From Sepioteuthis lessoniana (taxonomy: Eukaryota; Mollusca; Cephalopoda; Myopsida; Loliginidae), in the NCBI GenBank assembly GCA_963585895.1, contig OY757904.1, positions 159,802,896 to 159,866,895 on the forward strand: a DNA stretch of 64,000 nucleotides, in the 5' to 3' direction. Shown here piece after piece: positions 21,716-32,392 of the stretch. The notes under the pieces are model-generated. The model ran no database searches. It was not told where the DNA came from and was given only the letters and a program-made list of their open reading frames with translations. The first letter of the stretch is position 1. Each line of letters starts with the position of its first letter. Both the position numbers and the translations under genes were made by a program.

Positions 21716-22250
21716 TCGGATATATATGGACGTTCTCTTGTGTGTTATGTTTTTCTTTTTTAAGCATTTACACATTCGATTATTGTAATGATTAACGGCA
21801 GATAGAATATTGATGTTCAAATCGATTTTAAAATTTTGTTCAGATAGGAAAAGGCATGAATCTATGTCTAGCCCCAGCTGCGAGTTAAGAGTAAGGCAGT
21901 TCGATCTCTTTAGCTTTGTAAGCGAAATCCATTATGGGTCTTCCATAATTTCCTGTTGCTACAACTATGTAACATAGTATAATCTGTCACATGTTAATTG
22001 AAAGAAGATTGTTGTCATTAAGTAATCCCTATTTTCTTGACATATAACATGAAAAGGAATTAGTCAGCATGATGTCCAGATGTCCTAACTGGTTGTGGGA
22101 AACGTCTACATCCGCGCACTTTCCTCAAGTATCTATTTTATTTTTTAAAGTTGAGCCTAGTTCTCTTATAGCATAGGTATTCCTTCGCAGACATGCCACA
22201 TACTGTATCTCAGTACATTTTGTGGGCCTCAAATCTGGCGTTACATTTCC
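21716..22250. other. No gene recognised
   Basis: Nothing recognised on either strand. Open frames reading into it from the left are antisense to the LINE and its (ATG)n tail. Confidence 0.5.
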
Positions 22251-22253
22251 ATT

Positions 22254-22620
22254 TCATCATCATCATATCGTGCTGGCAGCACGGATATCCCTGACCCTCT
22301 CTCGCCACTCCTCCCTATCGTTCATCGCCCTAGGTAGGTCTTCAGGACAACAACCTGTATCCTCACATAGCTGCTGAATGTACGTTCGTGCTGGTCGTCC
22401 TGCTTTTGCGCGGCCGTGTGTGGGGATCCATAAGAGTACATCTCTTATGAGTTCATCTCTGCTTCTCCAGCAATGTTCTGCATGTCTGGTTCGCCTAACT
22501 TGAATAGTTTTCGTGATAGGGGGCAGGTGGCCGTACAGTTGGTGTCTTGTGGGGTGTTGCCGCCAGGACTTGTTGAGGATTGCACGCAGCATTCTTGTGT
22601 AATTGCCACGCTAACAAAAC
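22254..22620 (-). mobile_element. RTE-type LINE 3' end, 5'-truncated
   Basis: The minus frame 22263-22592 encodes the same C-terminal domain (HQLYGHLPPITKTIQVRRTR, RDELIRDVLLW, DLPRAMNDREEWRERVRDIR) and is open to its stop, which overlaps the (TGA)n tail at 22254-22266. At its 5' end, 22608-22620 (ACGCTAACAAAAC) is the LINE's own sequence in the opposite orientation, suggesting a tiny 5' inversion. Confidence 0.88.
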
Positions 22621-22649
22621 ATTTCCATTTAGTCACTTTCATCTGTTAT

Positions 22650-22862
22650 GCTTATTATTGCTATTATGCCTATATATTAGCTATAAAGACTATATATAAG
22701 TTATTATGTCTATATATCAGTTATTATAGCTTTATCAGCTATTATGCATATATGTCAGTTATTATGTCTATATATCAGTTATTATGGCTTTATCAGCTAT
22801 TATGCCTATATGTCAGTTACTATTGCTATATATCAGTTATTATGGCTATGTATCCGTTTAGT
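22650..22862. repeat. Degenerate TATATATCAGTTATTATG tandem repeat
   Basis: Subrepeats of about 19-20 bp (CAGTTATTATGTCTATATAT and variants) combine into a larger unit with 58-bp spacing (for example 22711 to 22769). It produces the Tyr-rich open frame at 22473-22958, which is not a gene. Confidence 0.8.
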
Positions 22863-23149
22863 ATGAGTCAAGATATTGCAATACAGTCAGGATATGATGC
22901 AATGTTAATTTTAAGTCGATTAAAGCTGGTTTGGATTCATATTTTGCCTTCTCCTTGACTAGTTGTCTCTCCAAAGCTTAAAAAAAAAGTCTGTTAGGTT
23001 GATGATGACTTGAAATTTCCACGAGTTTTTGTTTTATGTTTGAAAGTTAAAACCTGTTCTTTTGGGGTATGTGTTTTCTATCTCCACCCGAGCAAGATTC
23101 AACTTTCTAAGAATAAAAAGTCTAGGATGATGCGTCCTGCACCTAAGAG

Positions 23150-23880
23150 CATCATCATCATTATCATGTCGTGCCGCTAGCACGGATATCCCGGACCCTC
23201 TCTCTCCACGTCTCCCTATCATTCATTGCCTTTGGCAGGTCTTCAGGGTTACATTCCGTATCATCACATAGCTGCTGTATGTATGTTCGAGCTGGTCGTC
23301 CTGCTTTTGATTGGCCATATGCGGGGCTCCACAGAAGTACATCACTTACGATCTCGTCTTGCTTCTCCAGCAGTGTCCGGCATGTCTGGTTCGTCTAGCT
23401 TGGATAGTTTTCGTGATAGGTGGTAGGTGACCGTATAGTTGGTGCCTTGTGGGGTGTTGCTGCCAGGACTTGTTCAATATTACTCTTAACATTCTTGTAT
23501 AATTGCCGTCTAGCTTCTTCTCCAACCATTTAGTCAGCATCCAAGTAGTGCATTCATATAGCAGTATCGACACGACCGCAACCTGGAAGAAACTGCGTTT
23601 CATTCTATCGATCAGGTTTGATTTCCATATGATCGAAAGCCCATCGATAGCTGTCCATGCCTTCGCTTGTTGTGTGTCGATGTCTTTTTCGGTTGATGAG
23701 ACGCTGCTTCCTAGGTAGCTGAATTTGTCAACCAGTTTCAGAGAGGCTCCGTCTAGTGTGGAGATGTCGCCTTTCTGATAAATTCAGTTTTGTGTGCATT
23801 AACATGGAGTCCAATGCCTGCAGAGGCTCGTTCCAAACTATGCAGTAGTGTTTCGGCTTGGTTGGGTGTAGTGGCAAGAG
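23150..23880 (-). mobile_element. RTE-type LINE 3' fragment
   Basis: The minus strand reads the RTE C-terminal domain in pieces: 23346-23603 encodes SILLYECTTWMLTKWLEKKL and HQLYGHLPPITKTIQARRTR, and upstream sequence up to ~23880 covers the thumb and the segment after YADD (SLERA-like near 23830). The 3' (TGA)n-type tail is at 23150-23167. Several frame breaks and a small deletion near 23780 show decay. Confidence 0.85.
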
Positions 23881-24170
23881 CATGCACCAAAATTTTAATG
23901 GCTTTTTATAGGATAAAAAAAGATTCATAGATGAAATATCTCAATTACAAAACATTATCAAACAGAACATTATTGTTATACTTGATAAGATGAAAGATAA
24001 TATTTTTTGGATTTGTTGATCCTTTTTATTCAAACATGTTTTAATGAAAGACTGCTGACAAAATCAACAAGACGCGATGAAATAGACATTTTTTATTAAT
24101 AGGTTTAATTCCATTCGTGATTATTTCATTTTCTTTTAGAAGACTGATTTCAAAGTATTTGTTCAATATG

Positions 24171-24800
24171 CCTCTCACAATAAATGTATGATTGGAGAAA
24201 CCTCTCACAATAAATGTATGCTTGGAAAAACCTCTCACAATAAATGTATGCTTGGAAAAACCTCTCGCAATAAATGTATGCTTGGAAAAACCTCTCACAA
24301 TAAATGTATGCTTGGAAAAACCTCTCACAATAAATGTATGCTTGGAAAAACCTCTCACAATAAATGTATGCTTGGAAAAACCTCTCACAATAAATGTATG
24401 CTTGGAAAAACCTCTCGCAATAAATGTATGCTTGGAAAAACCTCTCACAATAAATGTATGCTTGGAAAAACCTCTCACAATAAATGTATGCTTGGAAAAA
24501 CCTCTCACAATAAATGTATGATTGGAAAAACCTCTCACAATAAATGTATGCTTGGAAAAACCTCTCACAATAAATGTATGCTTGGAAAAACCTCTCACAA
24601 TAAATGTATGCTTGGAAAAACCTCTCATAATAAATGCATGCTTGGAAAAACCTCTCGCAATAAATGTATGCTTGGAAAAACCTCTCACAATAAATGTATG
24701 CTTGGAAAAACCTCTCACAATAAATGTATGCTTGGAAAAACCTCTCACAATAAATGTATGCTTGGAAAAACCTCTCATAATAAATGCATGCTTGGACAAA
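24171..24800. repeat. Minisatellite, 21 units of 30 bp
   Basis: Twenty-one nearly identical units of CCTCTCACAATAAATGTATG plus CTTGGAAAAA. Only six kinds of change occur: CTCGCAA in units 4, 9 and 17; ATTGG in units 1 and 12; CTCATAA with GCATG in units 16 and 21; and end-unit changes. Because 30 is divisible by 3 and the unit lacks stops in several frames, long open frames run through both strands (for example minus 24041-24799 with the decamer SKHTFIVRGF, plus 24188-24808 with SHNKCMLGKT). These are products of the repeat, not supported genes. Confidence 0.97.
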
Positions 24801-26200
24801 CCTTCTAAAGTTCTTGCAGAATAAATTTTTGCTTAACAAAATCTATTAGAGTTCATTATTATTTTTTTTATCCCGGGCAACATCTCGTACTTCTACTAGA
24901 ACGCCCACCCACCTCTAACGACGCTACCGAGGTTCCCAAACTTATAACTGTAAAATGTGATATTGTTATTATCTCTCTGCTGATAATCTGAGACTGGAAG
25001 GGACTGGGCATAGTAAATTGAGTCATTTGAAAAATTTATATGTAATTAGGATTTATTTTTCTTGGTTCCCACAGAACTGACTGAGAAACTGATAAGCAAG
25101 CTGAAGGAACACACAAATTTTCACATTATCTCAACAGGCAGTTAACAATCTTAACATGTCTGACTTGCTAACAAAACAAGATGTGTTTTCACTGAGAAGA
25201 ATTTACAAGAGTGAAAAAAATAATAAATTGCATTAAATGATATTAGGAATAGGAAGCAACTCTTACACATAACAACAAGTATTCACTTTATGTCTTATTT
25301 AGTGTTAAATGTTTTTTTTTAAATATCTAATGTATTGGACCACCCACATGTTTATCCGTTAGATATTCAAATCCTTAGAGATACGTTGTTTTATCATTTG
25401 TTTTACTGGTTACTTCTTTCTGAAAATAAACTCATGAATCAGATACTTGATCTAGGATGATGATTGGTAAACTAGTCTACTCAACTAGAGAAAGTTTAAT
25501 GGTGAATTCAATCTTTACAGAAGGTCTAAGGATGATGACACTGCAGATATAAGATACGCTTATGGTTAGAATAAAACACAGTTTTTGTGAAATTCAACAA
25601 GTTTCTGCTTATGTAGAAATACAATGTTATAATTTTAATGATCTTTCTTTATATATCTAAAATATATATTTTGTGAAAGTTTTGTTTAAATTTAAAATCT
25701 AAAATTTAAAATATATTCTAATCATTTTAACACGCAATTTCACTCTAAAAGGCGGTAAAATCATTTTGAGAAGAATTTTAATTTTTAATAAAAATGATTG
25801 CCTAGATATAAAACGTCAAATGGACTTGTTTGAATGATTTTAAAATTCTAACAAAATAAATTTGGATGTCTATAATAATGTTTTGAAATTTTATTTTCAA
25901 AAACTTTTTGTTCGTATGAGGAATTTCCTTTCCATTGTATATAACATTATCCAGCCATTGTTTAGATTGAATTTTTTTTATCAAAGCTTAATCTGTTTGT
26001 TGTAGTGCGATTTTTAGCAAGAAAATCTAGCAGATCAACTTGCTACCGTAAAGAGTTCTGTCCAGTCAAAGCACCCTAATACAATATTCTTCTACTACAT
26101 TAAGTCATGCTTAGTAAATTTCCTTAAAAAACCTTTCGTAGTGTCAGAAAACAAAAATATCTAGAATTATACGCAATCAGGAAATTGTATAAGTAATAGT
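24801..26200. other. No gene recognised
   Basis: AT-rich. A degraded echo of the 30-bp unit (AATAAATTTTTGCTTAACAA) follows the minisatellite at about 24820. Nothing else is recognised. Confidence 0.5.
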
Positions 26201-26204
26201 ATCA

Positions 26205-26805
26205 TTTTGTTTGTTTGTTTGGGTTTATGCATATCAACCTTGGTGGGTTATTTAATGCCAAATCCATTTTTATATAAATAAACAGTTCTATTTCAAACAA
26301 TTCAGTTTAGCATTAGTACACAGTTTAATTATAAACATATTTCTATTGCAATCTATTCCGTTTAGTCAAACAGTTCTATTTCAAACAACTCAGTTTACTA
26401 TAAGTATAGTTTTTGTTTAAACACTGTTAAATGTCAAATTCAGTTTAGCATACAAAACCGTTCTATTTCAAACAATTCAGTTTAGCATAAGTACGCAGTT
26501 TAAATGTCAAAACAGTTCTATTCAAGCAATTCAGTTTAGCATAAGTACACAGTTAAGTTCTATTTGATCCATAGACAGGACGCTATCAGGTGCTACCACT
26601 CGGGACCAAAGTGGACCTGGGAGCAATGGCAATAAAGAGCTACAGTGCATTACCCAAATCTCCATCATTACTGGAACCTCACCATCAGATTGTTTTGTGT
26701 CATATCTAGGCCATTCGTTAGTGGGGGGGTCTTACCCTTCTGCGGAGATTCAGTCGGTATATTCTACAACCCCAGCCGATTGGGTCAAATTATATCAGTG
26801 GAATT
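26205..26805 (-). repeat. Family D dispersed repeat, variant with internal repeats
   Basis: The tail module CATATCAACCTTGGTGGGTT is at 26230. Then irregular direct repeats of CAGTTCTATTTCAAACAATT and CAGTTTAGCATAAGTACACA fill 26280-26560, followed by the conserved TTTGATCCATAGACAGGACG and AAAGTGGACCTGGGAGCAAT blocks. The open frame 26697-26888 crosses the end of the repeat and is not supported as a gene. Confidence 0.75.
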
Positions 26806-26888
26806 TTGACTTCTTGCAAATACTCGAGATCTGTGCTAGAAAATTATTGTTATTATTGGGTCGTATATTTATTGGACTTCACTGTTAG

Positions 26889-26914
26889 AAGCACACACAC
26901 ACACACACACACAC

Positions 26915-26952
<38 letters not shown>
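26889..26952. repeat. (CA)n(TA)n microsatellite
   Basis: About 26 bp of CA then about 33 bp of TA. Confidence 0.96.
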
Positions 26953-26955
<3 letters not shown>

Positions 26956-27587
26956 TAAACAAATTTTGGTCTAGCAATTGCTCAAAATTGTTGGGTTTAG
27001 TTTATTCGTTCAATTGCGTATCAATTATATCAATGCCAAAATTTGGTCCATTTGGGAAGGCAACGACTCTAGAAGAAGGAAAACTCTGAACTGAAGCCAT
27101 ATCTGCTCATCATAAAAATTGATCTTGTGTCAGATCCATCTCGTTGCGAGGATGGGGGCCGAGTAAAGACATATTGCATTAGCAGTAAAGAGTTGCTATG
27201 CCTTTTGTTAACCTTGACAAGAGCTAGCAGTCATTTATTAAGTTTTGCTTAGTTTGACACAAGGCCAGGATTACGGTATATTCATTGAGAATTATCTGCA
27301 AAATCAGCTCTCTAATCCTTTAACCACTTGAGATTCAGATAACAGGAGCCAGTAGATTATTATGCAAGAAGATTTAATGATGTATTTTAAAACTAAGTAG
27401 AAGTTTTATCAGAGCGAAAAGAAAGTGTTTTTTGAATACTTTAAACTTATTTTCATGTTGCGAAATGTAACGAAGCAAATATTTGAAAATATCAATGTCA
27501 ACTGTTTATTTATTTCAGTGACACCATCTGAAGGATTTTCGAAAAAATATAGCAAAACTTTCATTTAAGTTTCTACAGGCGCTTCTA
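26953..27587. other. No gene; stray SINE-tail match
   Basis: AAAAATTGATCTTGTGTCAG at about 27113 matches the tail of SINE family 3 and the left-edge satellite. The rest is featureless. Confidence 0.4.
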
Positions 27588-27704
27588 ATACTGTAACGAT
27601 TAACGAGCTAGATTCACAAACTATTGGTAATGGGTTCGATTCTCACCGGTCGCTCAACATTTTTAGCCTTGGTCAAACTAAGCTAAGAAAATGGCAGTGC
27701 TTAT
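27588..27704 (+). mobile_element. tRNA-like SINE head (unassigned family)
   Basis: TGTAACGATTAACG (A-box position) is followed by GGGTTCGATTCTC at 27633 (a good B box), the order expected of a tRNA-derived SINE. The body is cut off by the inverted family 1 SINE that follows. A functional tRNA is unlikely, since no acceptor-stem pairing was seen. Confidence 0.5.
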
Positions 27705-27970
27705 AAGTAAGTAAGTTGGCGACTGTACTCGAGGGCGACCAGAAGGCTCTCTTTTCAATAGCTACTACACTGAGGTGTAGGGGAGGGCACAACTCCTTTC
27801 CCTGGATTGTTCTACTTTACCCTTGATACGTACCTTATATTGCTGAGTGTTAAGAAAGGAGGTACCAAGTAACATTTTTAAAGTCTTTGGTATGACACGA
27901 CCTGGAATTAAACCCAGGTCTCCCGGACTATTGGCGGATACTACCCACTAGGCCACTGGTATTATCGCTA
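27705..27970 (-). mobile_element. tRNA-derived SINE, family 1
   Basis: Complete reverse-strand copy. Read on the minus strand it has the A box TGGCCTAGTGGGTAG, the B-box-like GGGTTTAATTCC, CGTGTCATACCAAAGAC, the body and the GTCGCCAACTTAC end. It is the best copy of the family's head in the window. Confidence 0.85.
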
Positions 27971-27984
27971 AGCAGGTTGAGGAT

Positions 27985-28120
27985 CATAAACTGATTGGTT
28001 GTGTTTGGTTCGTTTGATTAATGGCATATCAAACTTCGTGGTTCATTCAATGTTAAAGCGATCCTTGTAGAAATAGAGCAGTGATACTACTTAACACATT
28101 CCTTTCCCAAGAGTATTACG
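27985..28120 (-). mobile_element. SINE family 2 fragment (tail half)
   Basis: GGTTCGTTTGATTAATGGCA and TATCAAACTTCGTGGTTCAT match the reversed tail of the SINE at 46145-46392. The copy stops near CCTTTCCCAAGAGTATTACG and joins family D. Confidence 0.65.
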
Positions 28121-28585
28121 TCGGCTGGAGGGAGGCTGTAGAATACATTGACTACATATCTGCTGAGGGGTAAGAACCTCACCAATTGTGATATGACACT
28201 AAATAATTTGATGGTGAGGCTCTCCTAAAACTGGAGCTTTGGGAAATGCAGAGTACCCCTTTACTGCTATCGCTCCTGGGTCTGTTCTGGTCGGGAGTTG
28301 TAGCACCTGATAGGGTCCTATCTATGGGCCAAATGGAACTGTTTGACATTTAAACTGAATGTAAACAAATGATTTATGATAAATTGATTTGTTTGAAATA
28401 GAACTGTTTGAGCATTTAACTGCGCGTAAACAAATGACCGTTTTTTTAATTGAATTGTTAGTGATAGCTAGCAATACTTAGAACCATTTAACTTTGTTGA
28501 CTTACCTTAACAAATCATATATATTTAATATATATGTATAAAGAGGATTTGGTATGAAATAACCTACAATGGTTGATCCAAGAGT
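28121..28585 (+). repeat. Family D dispersed repeat, variant
   Basis: Sense-orientation copy: TTTGATGGTGAGGCTCTCC, CGCTCCTGGGTCTGTTCTGG, CCTATCTATGGGCCAAATGG, the TTTGAAATAGAACTGTTTGA internal block, and the tail GGTATGAAATAACCTACAAT with GGTTGAT near 28550-28578. Confidence 0.7.
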
Positions 28586-28709
28586 TTTAGTATTTCAAGG
28601 CCGTAATTGAGCACTTTAGATATTACGCAGCGGAGATTTCCCCGACCATAAACTGATTCAGTCTCGGCCCTTGAACAACTGTATAATCAACTAGATTTAT
28701 CTAAAAAAT

Positions 28710-28910
28710 GTATATGTTTACCCAACTCCTTCACTATGGGTAGTATGTGACATAAGATTAATTTTTAAGTGGAGTAAAGAGGGTTTGAATTTAGAGATTT
28801 TCCAAGACTAAAGAATTTAGTATACATTTCTATTGACACATTGCTGGAGTCATATCTTTCCAAAGAGTATTACTGCGAACTGAAATGCAAATAGCCGTGT
28901 ACAGGATTTC
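28710..28910 (-). mobile_element. SINE family 3, very degraded copy
   Basis: ACCCAACTCCTTCACTATGG, TATGTGACATAAGATTAATT and AGTGGAGTAAAGAGGGTTTG align in order with the reversed copy at 51934-52232. Confidence 0.5.
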
Positions 28911-29734
28911 AACACAGATTACCAATTACAAAACCGTTACTCTGAGAGCGCTCCTCCTTCATGCATTCGTGTGGTTGACTGACTGTTGAAGAGATTTTTC
29001 GAGACAATGCATTTTTTTTTTTTGGCCGGAATTATAAATCAGCGATAATTGCTTTTTTTTTTTAAAAAAAATGTCATTATTTTGTATAAAAATTTCTCTT
29101 TCTTTCTTTCTTTCTTAAAAAAAAGTTGAAATTTAAAACTTTAAAAAGGACCAAAAAAGCAGTACCATTAATTTCGAGTGGAATAGAGGTGACAAGTCAA
29201 CTCTGTGTCACTTTTAAGAGATGGATACACCCGATTTCGTTTCTAAAAGAATTTAAAGATTTTGATATTCAGATTCAAGCAAAATGAATTTGTTTTTAAG
29301 TGTGGTGAAAAGGAAGTAATGTAACTAGCAGCAAAGTTATGTATTAGCAGCAACCACAACTGAAAAACGTCGGTAAGTGTTAAGTTTTTTTTTATAACAA
29401 CATTGCAACAACTTTACCTTTTCATTATTTAGTCGTTGTCGATATTTTCAGCATTTACAAACTGAAGAGAACGGAGAAAGATGAAGGATGAAAACTCGGA
29501 ATTTATGTTGATTTGAATAATTTTCGTCACTCAAAAGATATTGGGGTGCTTAGAAGTAGCGGAGTTATTTAGTCGTCTCTCCACTCATTATAACAGCATT
29601 AATATGTCCATGATGAACTAACTATGAATGAACAGAAGGAAAGACAAGATGAATGCATTTATATATCCAGAAACATTTAACACACACACACACACACACA
29701 CCCGCGCACATATATATATATATATATATTAATT
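28911..29734. other. No gene; simple repeats
   Basis: Long T and A runs near 29010-29070, (CTTT)n at about 29097-29116, and (CA)n/(TA)n at about 29682-29729. No protein signal. Confidence 0.5.
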
Positions 29735-29984
29735 TTTTTATCCATATGATCTGAAGAAGACCTGTTAATTTTTTTGGTGTTTTTGATTTATATCAAAAAC
29801 CCATTACAGGATGGAAATAAATCTATAATCCTAATGTGACAGGTTTTTGTTTTTTCTTAAAGAAATTATTGCTCTGTAATGTCAGTTACATTGAGCTCTT
29901 TACCAGGAAAATTCAAATGTTCACTGTTGATATGTTTTTTTTTGTCCTGATGGAATTACTCCCAACTCCGGTTTAACTGGACCG

Positions 29985-29989
<5 letters not shown>
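29735..29989 (+). repeat. Hairpin repeat family H, copy 2
   Basis: Same repeat as 13165-13423. CTGAAGAAG at 29751-29759 is followed by a hairpin whose inner stem GTTTTTGAT / ATCAAAAAC differs from copy 1 by paired changes, then GGAAA at 29813, TTACATTGAGCTCTTTACCA, GTCCTGATGGAATTAC and the end GGTTTAACTGGACCGAATAA, followed at once by (CA)n. Confidence 0.85.
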
Positions 29990-30076
<87 letters not shown>

Positions 30077-30077
30077 G
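29990..30077. repeat. (CA)n(TA)n microsatellite
   Basis: About 60 bp of CA with one CAGA interruption, then about 24 bp of TA. It begins exactly at the 3' end of repeat H copy 2. Confidence 0.96.
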
Positions 30078-30094
30078 GGAGGTGGATGTATAGC

Positions 30095-30378
30095 TGCTGT
30101 TTTGTGGGCTCCCTCCCATCTCTAAAACCATTCAAATAAGACGAACAAGACATGCTGGACACTGCTGGAGGAGTAAGGATGAACTCATAAGCGACGTTCT
30201 GCTATGGACCACTTCACACGGATGAGCAAGTGTGTTAACCCACTAGAACTTATCTACAGCATTTCTGTGCGGATTCAGGATGTAGCCAAGAAAACTTGCC
30301 GGGCGCTATGGACGATAGAGACGAGTTGCGAGCGAGAGTCAGGGAAGTCCATGCTAGAGGCTCGACATGATGATATAC
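30095..30378 (+). mobile_element. RTE-type LINE 3' end, second subfamily
   Basis: Plus strand reads IRRTRHAGHCWRSKDELISD near 30135 and then a decayed C-terminus to GCTCGACATGATGATATAC near 30361-30378. The (TGA)n tail is very short and runs into (TA)n. Confidence 0.75.
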
Positions 30379-30389
30379 ACACATATATA

Positions 30390-31369
30390 TATATATATAT
30401 ATGTAAGTAGTATTGAAAAAATGCTTGAACCTGTTCCAACATATTATTACGTGAATAGTAAGTGAAACGGATATAAAAATGAAAAAAAAACTTACTTAAT
30501 GATGATGGAAAGTTATAAATTACTGTTCCATGGCAACGGCAAGAGACAACATCTGTACTGTTCAAGTTACTGAAGCAAAGGAGGGCGAGAATGAGCTTGA
30601 GAGACTGTTCGGTGACATGCTACAAGGCACCCAGCGGACACACCCATCTTCCAAGGGAGATAAGAATTCATTGTTTTCCCATAGTATACAGAAAATCTTG
30701 TTTAATGGGTTGTTAGAGGTCAGAAAATAAATGATAGATTTATCAACAGACACAATAGGCTTATTTGAAAATTGAGGGAATGACAGTTTTTCGAACTTGA
30801 AAAACAACATACAAACAAACAGAAAGCAAAAACAAAACCAAAAGCAGAAATAAATGAAAAAAAAAAAGAATATTCTTTGAGGGAAGCATGAAGAATCTGA
30901 TTAAACTATTGCAAAAGATTCGAGGGCAGAAAAGGTTGAAAAAGGTTTACGCGAAAAAAAAAAAAAAAAAAGAAAAGAAAAAGGCTAAAAACGACATGCA
31001 GAATTAAAAAATAATTTTTTTTCAAACTACAAAGGAATTTCAAAAAATCGATTCAACTGAGAAAATGACAATGATAAGAATCAGCAGGAAAATGAGAAAG
31101 AGAAAAAAAAAAAAAAAAAAAAAAAAAAGGAAAAAAAGGGACTAAACTTGAAAAAAAAATGAAGAACCAGAGAATTCTCTTTAGATCATTTTAAAAACAT
31201 TTTTCTTTCGTCGATGCGTAAAGACAACGTGAAAAAATATCCCGAAAGAATCTGTTGCTTGAATTGTTCCAGAAAAAAAAAACAAAAAAAAAACTAAATA
31301 ATTAACAAAACAAAACAAAACAAAACAGTTATATGAAAAATAACAAGCCTAACTTTACTATTTACTAAG
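30390..31369. other. No gene; A-rich stretch
   Basis: Open frame 30530-30730 (MATARDNICTVQVTEAKEGE) has fairly even composition but no recognised domain, and its antisense frame is also open. 30820-31330 is extremely A-rich on the plus strand, with long A runs and (AAAAC)n near 31302-31327. Confidence 0.4.
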
Positions 31370-32010
31370 CTCATATGACTAATTGATTTAATTGCACGTC
31401 AACCCGTCTGGGATTATTCTATGTGTAGAGGTTAGATAATTGTATATATTGTAAATTTATAATAATCTTTTGTGTAGTTCCTTGAGAGTTTTTTTTAACT
31501 TAGTTATACAACTTATATTCCTATCTAATACAAATAATTTGCACACGGTTATATGATATCAAGTATTCCTATCTAATAAAAAAATTTGCCCACGATTATA
31601 TGATATAAAGTATTCCTATCTAATACAAATAATTTGCACTTGGTTATATGATATCCAGTAATCCTATCAAATACAAATAATTTGCACACGGTTATATGAT
31701 ATCAATTATTCCTATCAAATACAAATAATTTGCACACGGTTATATGATATCCAGTATTCCTATCTAATACAGATAATTTGCAACTATATTTACTTGGTCT
31801 ATAGATGAGACTCTAACAGGTATTACCATTCCAAATTAGAGTCGACCTAAGAGTAATGGCAATGAAGCTTTAGAATTGGACTCTCACCACCAGATTCAGT
31901 TTAATGTTATCCCCAGGACACTCTGTTTTTGAGACGGTGTCACCCCTTTGTAGGAGATACAGTCTGGGTGTTCGCAGCCTCATCGAATCGGGTTTTACTA
32001 AACTTAGTAA
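31370..32010 (-). repeat. Family D dispersed repeat with expanded internal block
   Basis: Tail module GCACGTCAACCCGTCTGGGA at 31393, then GTAGTTCCTTGAGAG, the tandem block described separately, TTGGTCTATAGATGAGACTC, TTAGAGTCGACCTAAGAGTA and AGTCTGGGTGTTCGCAGCCT near 31950. It is the longest family D copy here. Confidence 0.8.
31500..31783. repeat. ~48-bp tandem repeat inside family D, six units
   Basis: Units of GGTTATATGATATCAAGTAT, TCCTATCTAATACAAATAAT and TTGCACAC start near 31500, 31543, 31591, 31638, 31686 and 31736. Other family D copies carry one unit, so this is a local expansion. Confidence 0.85.
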
Positions 32011-32298
32011 GCTTGATTTTATTAAGGCGGAGATTGTGTTACACTAGATTTATATGTGCATGACACTTGCCACGAAAATCAGCCTATCAACACTTAGTAC
32101 TGTTGAGAAAAATTATCTTCTACCACGTGGCAGGCTGAATTTATTCGTAAGTTTATAAAGGCTTCTGAAGTACCCAATGAGGATTGAACACACGGAAGAT
32201 GTGTGATAATAATTCGTTAATCGACCAGAAATCCTTGAAAACCTGAAATTGGATAATTTCTCACTTTAATTTTCAGTTGACGAACAACCATCCCTAGG

Positions 32299-32392
32299 TT
32301 TGGTTTCTTTGTTTTAATGTCGTATCAACCTTCATGGGTTATTTAATGTCAAATCCATCTTTGTAGAAGGATAGTTGCGGTAATATTTAACC
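32299..32392 (-). mobile_element. SINE family 2 tail fragment
   Basis: TTGTTTTAATGTCGTATCAA and CCTTCATGGGTTATTTAATG match the reversed SINE 2 tail. It is cut at 32392 by the (CAT)n end of an RTE LINE. Confidence 0.7.

Noticed and set aside
24171-24800. CRISPR-like array
   Set aside because: The 30-bp units abut without unique spacers, so it is a tandem minisatellite; the genome is eukaryotic.
24041-24839. Three long open frames (252, 229 and 206 residues) on both strands
   Set aside because: They are created by a 30-bp tandem unit without stops; no other coding evidence.
30530-30730. Open frame MATARDNICTVQVTEAKEGE...
   Set aside because: Balanced composition but no known family, an equally open antisense frame and no splice or promoter evidence.
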